The notes: generated by a model not told the origin, from the letters alone. Shown: positions 55,101-62,651, counted from the stretch's first letter. The stretch: DNA of 64,000 nucleotides from Haliscomenobacter sp033763495 (GCF_033763495.1 NZ_JANRKL010000204.1:24100-88099), one strand, 5' to 3'. Numbers and translations: made by a program.

Positions 55101-55933
55101 CTGACATTTTGGGAGACAAACTGGACGATCCGGCCATTCTCAGGACCCAAGCTATTGCCCAAGATACCCTGCAGGCCTGGATTCGCAAAGTGAAAGCCTT
55201 AAAGCGCATTTTGATCCTGGATGCATGTAATTCTGGACAGGTGGTCCAAAATCTCCAAACTGGTGAAAAAGCCCTCAATAGTGATCAGCGTCGCGCACTT
55301 GAGCGCATGAACGATCGGAGCGGCATGTTCGTTTTGGCTGGTAGTGCCGCTGATAAATCAAGCTACGAAGCCACTCGTTTTGGGCATGGATTGCTCACCT
55401 ACAGTTTGCTCAACAACATGCCTTTTGTTGCCGCTTCTAATAATTCGTTTATTGATGTTGCCAAGCTTTTCAGCAATACCATTGAAGAAGTTCCACGTTT
55501 AGCGCTGGATATTGGCAAAGTTCAAAAACCAGAGCTTATTGCCACGGAAAGCTTTGACATTGGTATAATTGATTCGAAAGTCCCATTTGTTATTCCACAA
55601 ACTTTACCGGTTTTCGTACGAACTGTTTTCCTGGAAAGCCAGCAAAACAAAGACGTTCAACGCTTGTCGAAAGCCGTTAACACCTACCTGTATCAACTGG
55701 CCAGCACCAGTCAACCCAACCTGGTTTATTTGGATGTTGAGGAGTTCACAAGTGAACATTATTACCTGGGCGGGCAGTACCAAGTATCGGGGAATACCCT
55801 CAGTGGAAATGCGACCTTGTATCAAAAAGACAAAGTATTGGCAAGCTTTCCCTTTTCCGGGCCAAAAGATCAATTAAAGACACTGGTAGATCAGATCACC
55901 AGCAAGGCTTTTGAATCCATCAGAAACCGGTAA
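52160..55933 (+). CDS. Exported WD40-repeat protein with C-terminal caspase-like (peptidase C14) domain
   Basis: The 1257-residue product starts with a signal peptide (MSKYACLLFILCLCRLAAQ). Residues about 20-700 are WD40 blades, more divergent than in the neighbouring WD40 gene (LVIQHEGHVSEVQHVCFSAD, VAISADGKRCLSASDDRTV, ILPDGQLNIWNLEKGE). A linker (LFDASDGAMEEMYF, LKERYFEPGLLQKLLG) and an Ig-like segment (about 760-850) precede the caspase-like peptidase at about 877-1110. Its catalytic dyad is visible: H963 in VYLSGHGITY and C1023 in LILDACNSGQ. The last 100 residues form a further small domain. Bacterial metacaspase-like proteins with propeller sensors are candidates for regulated proteolysis or cell death; export makes the periplasm the likely site. 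No substrate is visible. Confidence 0.9.
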   Translation: MSKYACLLFILCLCRLAAQKPELVIQHEGHVSEVQHVCFSADEQQALSAGKDKRMVLWDLTSKKAVRFIQLDTTPVFICYGSNDQTAIALLAGKGLSAWNLNNGQQLWRVQVGQYQFVEQRKDSLYLHHLDKTSSCWDLKTGKKFWQKSLRVQKTSPPALPAGLKAKLDGLNKEFSYKITFSRDGRLAVVAIGKPTWSWWTTPGQAPGFSGYGGLLVWDLQKDEQPFPVVDLPLIINAVAISADGKRCLSASDDRTVRYWDLSTGKELIRMQREPGRETRITFTSDFRRVAISRFDDRLKIFDLDKRNNLVSHSNILTANTIQFNAKDSELFVADRKGPFLQLSSETLDTIQKIERHPYMDVVHSLSISPDGKQLLLGSANNSRVFDYSSGSILKKDIIRLIQNEQKEIIGFETRAEKIYVARFIDNFSQANENDQLVYLQNPNAVSIWNLQEGRLEQMLQPYSSKEAITSMATAFSPNGSFALAKIQKKWMAWNAQTGNLIRNTSGSEFFNAIHFDDQGSHALSILPDGQLNIWNLEKGEIEKNFNGLGRALAAAFNSSGEKGIILDENGTIREWNANFGAPLRQIKAIKTQDVLELRYTPDENFVLVISQNATEIWNLATGKLILRLSQREKAAFDSDVFWDGHTYDQVNSFEFLPDGKTAVSTTHGGIIQFWDFRSGKEICTLHFLGQKDWAVTTPVGLFDASDGAMEEMYFRLGTEVIEIEQLKERYFEPGLLQKLLGFASGDLRPVDELNQLALHPKITRATIAGDRVKVQLQVRNGGIGKVALLLNGKIELESNVNPGYKSSFEVDLSRYDQFFLPGTANRLSLRAYNKEGWLKGQPYVFLYDPVSAKGTSTNGPLVPLRTKTDAKLDSINLYAVVIGTSKYRGEKLNLKYPDKDAVAFAQALRLAGVPLFGKNMEIKLLTTQNGPAPRKAVVAKAFAEIAAKSDPNDILLVYLSGHGITYPANSEKGQFYYLTTDILGDKLDDPAILRTQAIAQDTLQAWIRKVKALKRILILDACNSGQVVQNLQTGEKALNSDQRRALERMNDRSGMFVLAGSAADKSSYEATRFGHGLLTYSLLNNMPFVAASNNSFIDVAKLFSNTIEEVPRLALDIGKVQKPELIATESFDIGIIDSKVPFVIPQTLPVFVRTVFLESQQNKDVQRLSKAVNTYLYQLASTSQPNLVYLDVEEFTSEHYYLGGQYQVSGNTLSGNATLYQKDKVLASFPFSGPKDQLKTLVDQITSKAFESIRNR

Positions 55934-56018
55934 AAGTTGTGGGGATGATTGATAAGGGATTCCACAGCATTTTTGTCGACGTCTTAAGTTGTTCGCGTTT
56001 TATGTTCCACCTTCTCCC

Positions 56019-58286
56019 CTACAACACATAAGCATACACTCGATTGTCAATTGTTGTGACCATGATTTTTTGCTCTGGGAAAAAGGCGAAATGGTCTCCG
56101 GCAACTGGAAATCCTTGTACTGTTTCCCCTTTGGCCGTCAAACACCAGACCTGATGGTCTCCCGGAATGCCACAAATAATCAAGGCATTTTCCTTTTGCC
56201 CTGAGGCAGTAAGCCCATCAATTTGCCCCTCGAAAGATTTTTTAAACACCAATTGGAACCCATCATCCTGGTTATAGGCGTGCAAAAACAACTGTGCCCC
56301 ATTCGCCGTTAAATAATCCTTTCGCCCATCCCCAATTAAATCAGCAAAACAAAACCGAGTTGCACCGGCCAAACCAGCTGTAATCGATAAAGAAAAAGAC
56401 TCCCCTTTTTCCGTAAACACCTGCGCCTTGCCCTTTCCATCTGCCACCACAATTCTTTGGCTCATCTCGTCCCATTGCCATTGAGGGGGACTAGCAAAAG
56501 GGCCTTTGAGGGTTTTGGCTGGAAAATGGGGCTGGGAAGACCGATCCAGCACGTGGAATTTCCCCATCTCGGTCAGGGCAAGTAAATAATCCTCAGTGGC
56601 CGATTGAAAATAAGCCAAGGCTTGTTTAACTGGTCCAATTTTTGGCCCAGGGTTCCAGCCGCTCAGGGGTTGCCCATTTTTGTCCATACCGTATAAACGG
56701 CCATCAGAACTGGAATAAAATAAAAACTGCTCAAGTCCGCCCACGCTTATTCCCGAGGAGATGGGCAAATTTAAGGCCAAGGGAAAACCTGGTGCTTCCT
56801 GTCCATCCGATTGCAAAGCATGGATGGCTTTTTCGGTGCTGAAATAAACCAGAGTCTGCCCCAATTCCGGCCGTGCTACCGCGGTCAGGGGGCCAACTAG
56901 CGAAGACTCCAGTTTTTTATCCCATTGAATATTCCCTTCCGGTCCTAAGGATAACAAATGAAGTTCATCGCTCTCAATCAGGAACTGGTTCCAGTCCTCA
57001 ATTGCCCACAATTGTTTGGCCTTTCCCTGGGGCAAATCCATTTGCCAAATTTCAGCGGTAGCTTGTTCAATGGATTCCAGATTGGGTGCATCCTGAAATG
57101 CCCAGTGTTCACCAGTTATTGGCCCTTCCCATTGTAAAGGATCAGGAAGTGGCAATTGTAGTTTAAACGTTTGATGGAGTTGGTCAATCAAAAAACCTAG
57201 GTCATGATCAGTGCTCAAACGCATCCACAAGCCACTTGGAGGGGTCCGCAATTGTTTGGCAATGGTATTGCCCACAACAACTGCATCAATCCATCGTTCC
57301 ATCAGGTTTTCAGAAGCACCAATGACCAAAAATCGTTCAAAAACACAAAGGCTGGCCTGGCGAATATTCAAGGCGTTTAAGCCAATATCCAGCACAGGCT
57401 GAAGCGTATAAGTTTGGTAGTTTAAGGGGGCTAGAGCACCATAATGCTCTGCCAGTTCATGCAAAGCAGTTTGAGCCAGTTGATGCGAGGCAAAAGGTAC
57501 AATCAGGGCGGTCTGGCGGATTTTCCCACGGCCAAAATGGAGCGAAAAGGTAGTTCCCGCTTTCAGGCGGGTCAAAACCGGGTCAGTACCAAAATAGGGA
57601 ATTACACTTCGTGCTGAACCAGGAGCAATAGCTAACATTCCGGTAAGGTCTTTCTCCTTGATATTGGGCGAATTCAAAAAGTCCAACCGACCTTGGAGCG
57701 GCTCCGTCTCGGTGCCCAGGTCCAGGCTAACACTTTTGCAATGGGCTGCCAGGGCATCCCCTTTCAATCCCCAAAAATCACTGAGTGCGGAATAGTTAAA
57801 TTGCAATTGATTGGGCAATGGGGCAGTAATCCAGGGAGCTCTTTTCTTTTCCTTAAAAGCCAGTGCAGCTTCTTCGACCAATTCCGCTTCACGTGCTAAA
57901 TATTTGACTTTTTTAATTTGGGCCAAAACCCATTTTTGCTCATTTGAGTCCTCAATATGTTCAAATTGTACTCCACGCCATTGGGTGGGTGTAATCCGTT
58001 TTAAACCTTTGTTTTTGGTGATTTGAAGCTCGGTTTGATCCGTACTGATGTACAATAAACCTGTCCGGGTTTTGCTCAAAGGCATCAATACGGTACTCCA
58101 TTCCAACTTTGGAAAGGGCAGATCTCTCCGATTTTCCTGCGTGGTCAATAAAGCCAAGGCACTGGAGGGTACCAGGTTTTCCAATTTTGGGGATACCTGA
58201 CAGGAAATAAGAGAAATGACCAAAAACAGACTGAGTGCTCCAGGGTAGAACCTTTGCAAAACCTGATATTGAAGTATCTTTACCAC
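56019..58286 (-). CDS. Lipoprotein with beta-propeller-like C-terminal half
   Basis: The 755-residue frame starts with GTG at 58286; a TTG ten codons later would give a shorter signal. Either way the signal ends in a lipobox (SLFLVISLISC). The N-terminal half (to about 430) has a segment with ALLTTQENR and LVIGASENLMERWIDAV that vaguely recalls DUF3352 proteins. The C-terminal half has propeller-type blades with strands such as SSDGRLYGMDKNGQPLSGW, VADGKGKAQVFTEKGE and DLIGDGRKDYLTANG (one FG-GAP-like loop). I do not recognise a function. It converges with the caspase gene and diverges, 19 bases away, from the DUF423 gene. Confidence 0.75.
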   Translation of the reverse strand: MVKILQYQVLQRFYPGALSLFLVISLISCQVSPKLENLVPSSALALLTTQENRRDLPFPKLEWSTVLMPLSKTRTGLLYISTDQTELQITKNKGLKRITPTQWRGVQFEHIEDSNEQKWVLAQIKKVKYLAREAELVEEAALAFKEKKRAPWITAPLPNQLQFNYSALSDFWGLKGDALAAHCKSVSLDLGTETEPLQGRLDFLNSPNIKEKDLTGMLAIAPGSARSVIPYFGTDPVLTRLKAGTTFSLHFGRGKIRQTALIVPFASHQLAQTALHELAEHYGALAPLNYQTYTLQPVLDIGLNALNIRQASLCVFERFLVIGASENLMERWIDAVVVGNTIAKQLRTPPSGLWMRLSTDHDLGFLIDQLHQTFKLQLPLPDPLQWEGPITGEHWAFQDAPNLESIEQATAEIWQMDLPQGKAKQLWAIEDWNQFLIESDELHLLSLGPEGNIQWDKKLESSLVGPLTAVARPELGQTLVYFSTEKAIHALQSDGQEAPGFPLALNLPISSGISVGGLEQFLFYSSSDGRLYGMDKNGQPLSGWNPGPKIGPVKQALAYFQSATEDYLLALTEMGKFHVLDRSSQPHFPAKTLKGPFASPPQWQWDEMSQRIVVADGKGKAQVFTEKGESFSLSITAGLAGATRFCFADLIGDGRKDYLTANGAQLFLHAYNQDDGFQLVFKKSFEGQIDGLTASGQKENALIICGIPGDHQVWCLTAKGETVQGFPVAGDHFAFFPEQKIMVTTIDNRVYAYVL

Positions 58287-58305
58287 TCGATTTAAGCGAT
58301 AATCT

Positions 58306-58725
58306 ATGAGGAATTTATTTTTACGTATTGGAAGCCTGATTGGCTTTTTTGCGGTAGCCTTAGGGGCTTTTGCCGCTCATGGTCTCCGGCCTCATTTGAG
58401 CCCAAAACATTTTGAGACTTTTGAAACGGCGGTAAGGTACCAATTTTACCATGCAATTGCCATTTTGCTGATTGCCGTTTTGAGTCATTTTGGCCGAAAG
58501 AGATCCTTGCGGATAGCTGGTTGGGCGTTTACGGCTGGAGTACTGCTGTTTTCCGGCTCTTTATATGCTTTGAGTACAAGGGACTTGCACCATCTTTCAG
58601 TTGGGTGGTTAGGGCCAATTACCCCTCTAGGAGGTTTGTGTTATTTGTTGGGTTGGGGGGCCTTGTTTTATTCGAGTTTCTTTCACTATGATCGTTCGGG
58701 TAAGAGCGATGGAGCTCAGCAATAG
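58306..58725 (+). CDS. DUF423 family membrane protein
   Basis: The 139-residue product has four predicted membrane helices and the DUF423 (YgdD-like) signature at the N-terminus: GFFAVALGAFAAHGLRPHLS followed by FETAVRYQFYHAIAIL and, near the end, ITPLGGLCYLLGWGAL. The family's biochemical role is unknown. It is a single plus-strand gene facing the oxidase cluster; a palindrome at 58741 follows its stop. Confidence 0.92.
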   Translation: MRNLFLRIGSLIGFFAVALGAFAAHGLRPHLSPKHFETFETAVRYQFYHAIAILLIAVLSHFGRKRSLRIAGWAFTAGVLLFSGSLYALSTRDLHHLSVGWLGPITPLGGLCYLLGWGALFYSSFFHYDRSGKSDGAQQ

Positions 58726-58740
58726 AGGCTGGACAGGTGT

Positions 58741-58774
58741 ATAGCAGAGACGCACGGCCATGTGTCTCTGCTAT
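58741..58774. repeat. AGACGCACG palindrome, copy 2, possible terminator
   Basis: ATAGCAGAGAC and GTCTCTGCTAT are perfect arms around a partly paired GCACGGCCATGT centre. It shares AGAGACGCACGG with 42087-42109. Lying between converging genes, it may also stop transcription, although no T-run is present. Confidence 0.65.
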
Positions 58775-58792
58775 AGCAACTCAGTATTTTGA

Positions 58793-59056
58793 CTACCCTT
58801 TTTCTTCTTGGTCAGCATCCTGATTTTTACGGCGATTGCGCCACCAGACGAAGGCCAGGCTGCCTACCAAAACGTAAGGGGTAGCCAACATGTAAAGAAT
58901 ACCTGCGTTGAGGCCCTTACCGGCTTTACCTCCAGCTTTGAGGTTGCTTTCCACAGCCATCCGGCACATGGGACATTGTGCATCTAGAGCAGGAGCAGCA
59001 AACAGGAACAGGGCTGCGAGGATCAATCCAATCTTGAAATATTTCATCGAGCGCAT
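58793..59056 (-). CDS. Small membrane protein with CPMC motif, end of oxidase cluster
   Basis: The 87-residue product has a signal-like first helix (KYFKIGLILAALFLFAAP), a CPMC motif just after it (QCPMCRMAVESN), a Gly-rich loop and a second helix (LNAGILYMLATPYVLVGSLAFVWW) with a basic/acidic tail. The CxxC just outside the membrane could bind metal or be redox active. Similar small genes accompany DUF420 and SCO genes in Bacteroidota oxidase clusters, which supports a role in oxidase assembly; this is inference from position. The gap to the DUF420 gene is 29 bases. Confidence 0.78.
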   Translation of the reverse strand: MRSMKYFKIGLILAALFLFAAPALDAQCPMCRMAVESNLKAGGKAGKGLNAGILYMLATPYVLVGSLAFVWWRNRRKNQDADQEEKG

Positions 59057-59085
59057 AGCGTCAATTTTTGTTCAAAAATACGCAA

Positions 59086-59661
59086 TTAATAATAAGGACT
59101 CAACATAAAATAACAAATCGGGCCGGTAATGGCCACATATAGCCACAAAGGGAAAACCCAGCGTGCCATTTTGCGGTGCCGCTCAATCTGATTGGTGTAA
59201 GCCCGAATAAAAGTAAACAAAATAAAAGGGAAAATTCCCGCTGCCAATGCGATGTGGCTGAGCAGCAACACCAGATAAAAAGGGCGAATCCCGGCCACAG
59301 CAGCCTTTTCCACTTCATCCAAAACGCCGTCATGATTGCTGTCTCCAAACAGGGTTTCCGGCGTAGTGAAATGATAAGCCACATAAGACAATAAAAAAAG
59401 CACTGAAAGGACAATCGCTACATAAATGGCATTGCGGTGCTGTTGCACTTTTTTCTGTTTGATGTAAAAAAGGGCGACCAGTAGAACCACCGCAGTTAAT
59501 GCATTCAACGTAGCGTGGAAAGGTGGCAAAAAGCCCAGGTCAACCCCTTCTGGCAAGGTTATTTTTACCCTGCGCATCAAGCCGACCAACCCCAAAACCG
59601 CTACGGTGATGATCCATGCGGCTACATTCAACTTCTTTTCCAATTGCAGATTTGCTTCCAT
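59086..59661 (-). CDS. DUF420 family membrane protein
   Basis: The ATG at 59661 (MEANLQLEKKLNVAAW) gives 191 residues and starts one base after the SCO stop; a GTG six codons upstream would overlap it. Five predicted helices and the DUF420 pattern are present: PPFHATLNALTAVVLLVALFY, HRNAIYVAIVLSVLFLLSYV and YLVLLLSHIALAAGIFPFIL. DUF420 (YozB-like) proteins occur next to cytochrome oxidase genes and are presumed assembly factors. A short EF-hand-like loop (DSNHDGVLDEVE) sits between helices. Confidence 0.88.
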   Translation of the reverse strand: MEANLQLEKKLNVAAWIITVAVLGLVGLMRRVKITLPEGVDLGFLPPFHATLNALTAVVLLVALFYIKQKKVQQHRNAIYVAIVLSVLFLLSYVAYHFTTPETLFGDSNHDGVLDEVEKAAVAGIRPFYLVLLLSHIALAAGIFPFILFTFIRAYTNQIERHRKMARWVFPLWLYVAITGPICYFMLSPYY

Positions 59662-59662
59662 C

Positions 59663-60265
59663 CTATTTTTCTTTTTCACGGTTCAAATAAGGGTCGTTCT
59701 TCTTATCACGGTGCATAAGTACCGTAACATGCTCAGTAAGGCGGCGCAGTTCATTGCCATCGCGATAATTGTAGTAACGGCGAATGGTACCTGTTGTGTC
59801 AATGATTGCTGCCATGCTGGCTTTAGGGAAGGAATAGGATTGAATCAATTCTGGTGTACTGCTGGTGATTAAAACTTGTTCGGGATCAGCAAGTTGGTTT
59901 TTGCGCAAAAAAGCGCCCACTTTTCCCGAATCCTGCACCGTAGTATGCAATAAAAAAAGCACATCGTAACGGTCGTCGAACTGCGTATGCAAACTACTCA
60001 GCGCAAAAATCAGATCCTCATCTTGCTCCAGTTCCTGGACATCCAGCTCTTTGGCAATGATCACAGTGTTTTGTAAATCTGCACTCGACAAACTATCATT
60101 CTCCAACAATTTTGGCAGGGAAAATTTCGGCAGTTTGCCATAGTCTTTTAATTCAGCACGCATTTCTACCTGGTAACGCTCTCCTTTTTTGAGGTAGTAC
60201 CAACTCAGTGCAGGCATTACCAACAACATCAAAAAAAGTGCCGTGGTTTGTAGCCATTTTTTCAT
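59663..60265 (-). CDS. SCO-like protein lacking copper-binding cysteines
   Basis: The start at 60265 gives a membrane-anchored protein of 200 residues (MKKWLQTTALFLMLLVMP); a longer frame upstream covers an intergenic hairpin and is unlikely. The thioredoxin-like fold is suggested by LPKFSLPKLLENDSLSSADL, YDVLFLLHTTVQDSG, ITSSTPELIQSYSFP and AAIIDTTGTIRRYYNY. Unlike SCO1/PrrC, which need CxxxC and a distal His for copper delivery, this protein has no cysteine at all. It may be a structural or regulatory relative in oxidase maturation. Position between COX IV and DUF420 genes is typical for SCO. Confidence 0.78.
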   Translation of the reverse strand: MKKWLQTTALFLMLLVMPALSWYYLKKGERYQVEMRAELKDYGKLPKFSLPKLLENDSLSSADLQNTVIIAKELDVQELEQDEDLIFALSSLHTQFDDRYDVLFLLHTTVQDSGKVGAFLRKNQLADPEQVLITSSTPELIQSYSFPKASMAAIIDTTGTIRRYYNYRDGNELRRLTEHVTVLMHRDKKNDPYLNREKEK

Positions 60266-60291
60266 TCCGTTCGGTTTTGTTTTAGGGGCGA

Positions 60292-60393
60292 TAAAAAATA
60301 AGTGTTCATTTTGCCAAAGGATTAGATGAGGAAACGGTTCATTTAAAGTGTCCTTTCTAATCCTTTGGCTCAAAAAAATGAACCCTTATTTTT
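60292..60393. repeat. Long inverted repeat upstream of the SCO-like gene
   Basis: The left arm (TAAAAAATAAGTGTTCATTT and TGCCAAAGGATTAGA, 60292-60325) pairs with the right arm (TCTAATCCTTTGGC and AAATGAACCCTTATTTTT, 60356-60393) with minor mismatches and about 30 bases of loop. It may stabilise the RNA or attenuate transcription between the COX IV and SCO genes. Confidence 0.65.
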
Positions 60394-60484
60394 GCCCCAC
60401 TAATGCTAGCAAAACATCGAAAAGGAGTAAATGTTTGCCAGCATTCGGTCATACTTTGATCAAAAGAAAAAAGTACCAAAACAC

Positions 60485-60510
60485 AAAAGGCGGGTTGTAG
60501 CCCGCCTTTT
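60485..60510 (-). terminator. Minus-strand terminator after the subunit IV gene
   Basis: AAAAGGCGGG (60485-60494) and CCCGCCTTTT (60501-60510) form a perfect 10-bp stem with a six-base loop. Read on the minus strand, it is followed by TTTTGTGTTTT. It would end the upstream part of the oxidase transcript, leaving SCO, DUF420 and the small gene to readthrough or their own promoter. Confidence 0.8.
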
Positions 60511-60529
60511 GAATTTATTTAGCAAAGGA

Positions 60530-60955
60530 TTAACCCTTCCAGTCCATTTGATAAGTATCCGGAGACAACAAGCTACCTTCTTGTGCAGGAGTGATCGGTT
60601 GTGAATTGCGTTTTTGCACATCTTCGCGGCGGTTCTTCCAGGCATTTCCTTCCTGAAAAAAAGCGATAATGGCCCAAATCAACAGCAAGGTTGGCAGCAA
60701 TACACTCATTGCAAGTCCCTTCACTTCGTATTTCATGTGCATGAATTCATAAACAATGAAATAAGCCTTGTACAAGGACAAACCGGCAATCAATAAACCA
60801 CAAGTGGCCAGTACGATGACGTTGCCATGTACCCCGCTGATGATGTGGCCTTTGCCAAAAAGAGAAATAGCTACCTCAATCAGTGTAACTACAGCCAGAA
60901 GTACCAAGCCGTAGCGTACCCGTTTTTTACTTTCTTCGTAAGATAAATGTGACAT
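60530..60955 (-). CDS. Cytochrome c oxidase subunit IV family protein
   Basis: The 141-residue product has three predicted helices (VRYGLVLLAVVTLIEVAIS, VIVLATCGLLIAGLSLYKAYFI, AMSVLLPTLLLIWAIIAFF) and the family's conserved segment AYFIVYEFMHMKYEVKGL. It is the small accessory subunit of a bacterial caa3/aa3-type oxidase. The tail after the third helix (about 35 residues) is hydrophilic. It follows the 319-residue subunit III gene after 34 bases. Confidence 0.9.
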   Translation of the reverse strand: MSHLSYEESKKRVRYGLVLLAVVTLIEVAISLFGKGHIISGVHGNVIVLATCGLLIAGLSLYKAYFIVYEFMHMKYEVKGLAMSVLLPTLLLIWAIIAFFQEGNAWKNRREDVQKRNSQPITPAQEGSLLSPDTYQMDWKG

Positions 60956-60989
60956 CTATAGAGCGTTAAAAAGGTTCAACCATTGGATG

Positions 60990-61949
60990 TTAGAGCAGGT
61001 AAAATACCAGGAATACAAAGACCCAAACCAAGTCTACAAAGTGCCAGTACAACCCGATCTTTTCCACCATTTCGTAGCCATTCTTGCGCGCAACATATAC
61101 CCCACTGGCAACATTGAGTGCAATGATTAACAGGAAAACTACCCCTGAGAATACGTGAAAACCATGGAAACCAGTGATGAAGAAGAACAGAGCGCCAAAA
61201 GCTTTAGGGCCAAATTGCTCCGTTTGGGTCTGGCCTTTCAGTGGTCCATCCGCATAGACGTATTTGCGGTGGATAAAGCCTTGATCGTCCATCAGGTATC
61301 CAGCTTGGTCACCTGATTTGTATTCGTGAGCAGCACCATGTCCAGCCCCGTGGCCTTCACCGTGCCCACCAGCCACATGGCGGTGAATCAGGTAACTTTC
61401 TCCTTCGCGGAAGGTTTCAGCACTTTTCTTGCCCTCATGATCGAGGTAATAACCATCAGCAGTGTGGGTACCAAAGGTATTCCGGGTCAGGGACATGTTT
61501 TCTCCCCCGATCAGGTTCGTCCACTCCCAGGCCTGACAGCCTAGGAAGCCCAAACCACCAACAATGGTCAGAATCATCCAAATCAGCACCCCATTTTTGT
61601 TTTCGCGGTGGCCTTCCTGTACTGCGCGAACCATCGTTACCGAACTGATGATCAACAAAAAGGACATGAAGGTTACGAAGATCAATGGCGCCTTACCGAA
61701 AGCATTGGAAATGCCGAAGGGGTCGGTAGCAAACACAAAGTCTGGTACAGGCCAGGTTGGGCTGCTGAAACGCAGCGCACCATACGTAATCAAAAAGCCG
61801 GCAAAAGTAAAGGCATCCGATAAAAGGAAGTACCACATCATCAGTTTGCCATAGCTTGCCTTAAATGGAGATTGTGCTCCACCCCAGGCATCGCCATCGT
61901 GATCGTGTTCATGAACGTGGTGTTCAAGTGCGGTATCTGTAGTCGCCAT
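60990..61949 (-). CDS. Cytochrome c oxidase subunit III, long form with His/Gly-rich insertion
   Basis: The 319-residue product matches the heme-copper oxidase subunit III fold: SYGKLMMWYFLLSDAFTFAG near the start, FLLIISSVTMVRAV, GWQAWEWTNLI-like CQAWEWTNLI and the C-terminal GFHGFHVFSGVVFLL ... LYWHFVDLVWVFVFLVFYLL. Between the third and fourth helices lies an insertion of about 90 residues that includes HVAGGHGEGHGAGHGAAHE, rich in His and Gly and likely outside the membrane. The N-terminus is also His-rich (HHVHEHDHDGD). It pairs with the shorter subunit III gene upstream, from which REP-like palindromes separate it. Confidence 0.92.
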   Translation of the reverse strand: MATTDTALEHHVHEHDHDGDAWGGAQSPFKASYGKLMMWYFLLSDAFTFAGFLITYGALRFSSPTWPVPDFVFATDPFGISNAFGKAPLIFVTFMSFLLIISSVTMVRAVQEGHRENKNGVLIWMILTIVGGLGFLGCQAWEWTNLIGGENMSLTRNTFGTHTADGYYLDHEGKKSAETFREGESYLIHRHVAGGHGEGHGAGHGAAHEYKSGDQAGYLMDDQGFIHRKYVYADGPLKGQTQTEQFGPKAFGALFFFITGFHGFHVFSGVVFLLIIALNVASGVYVARKNGYEMVEKIGLYWHFVDLVWVFVFLVFYLL

Positions 61950-61981
61950 TAGATAGCTATTTTTATTTTAGTTTTGTGTCT

Positions 61982-62047
61982 CCCACGACTAAAGCCGTAG
62001 GTTATGGCTATGTGTGGCCTCCCACAACCCACGGTTTAAATCGTGGG
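61982..62047 (-). repeat. Two REP-like palindromes between the subunit III genes
   Basis: CCCACGACTAAAGCCGTAGG (61982-62001) and CCCACGGTTTAAATCGTGGG (62028-62047) belong to the same family as the five copies at 14268-14414. Read on the minus strand, the sense of transcription here, the first becomes CCTACGGCTTTAGTCGTGGG, the same orientation as the nuo copies. Confidence 0.8.
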
Positions 62048-62061
62048 ATTCCATGAGGTGG

Positions 62062-62640
62062 CTACATTTGTGTCATTAAAAAGAAAAAGATGTAAACCCA
62101 GAGCAAATCTACAAAATGCCAGTAGATCATACTCAGTTCAAAACGAAGTTTTCTTTTGGGCGTTACTTTTAAGCCCAAGGAAAATGCATGCAACGTTGCG
62201 AGTAGCAAGATAGCCAGGCCTCCAACTACGTGGGCGGCATGCACATATGAAAACATGTATACAAAAGACCCCGATGGGTTGGTGGTTAGTTCTACGCCAA
62301 TTGCAGAGAGTGCTAACCAGCCTTGGTACTGAGTATACAAAAAGGAAAAACCTAGCACCAGGCTTGCTACCAAACCAAATTGGTATACTTTCTCATGGCC
62401 TTTCAAAAATGCCCGATAAGAAACATGCAGAGCAAAACTACTCAGCAAAATCAGTACCGTGCTTAGCGTAAACACTTGGGGCAGGCTGAATTCCAGCCAG
62501 TTCCCGGCAGCTTGACGCACCATATAGGCACTCGTCCAGGCTGCAAACATCATCATAATACTCGCACAAGCTACCAGCAGGGCAAATGTTTGAGGATGTA
62601 TTTTATTCCGACCGTAAGCATTGGGGAAGCTTCCTTCCAT
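62062..62640 (-). CDS. Cytochrome c oxidase subunit III, short form
   Basis: The 192-residue product has five predicted helices with the subunit III marks: FALLVACASIMMMFAAWTSA, VSYRAFLKGHEKVYQFGL, the QYQGWLALSAIGVEL loop, YMFSYVHAAHVVGGLAILL and the terminal SMIYWHFVDLLWVYIFFFL. It is the short CyoC-like type. The tandem arrangement of two subunit III proteins is known in Bacteroidota oxidase clusters. The heme o synthase gene ends 11 bases upstream. Confidence 0.93.
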   Translation of the reverse strand: MEGSFPNAYGRNKIHPQTFALLVACASIMMMFAAWTSAYMVRQAAGNWLEFSLPQVFTLSTVLILLSSFALHVSYRAFLKGHEKVYQFGLVASLVLGFSFLYTQYQGWLALSAIGVELTTNPSGSFVYMFSYVHAAHVVGGLAILLLATLHAFSLGLKVTPKRKLRFELSMIYWHFVDLLWVYIFFFLMTQM

Positions 62641-62651
62641 GGTTTTCCTGA

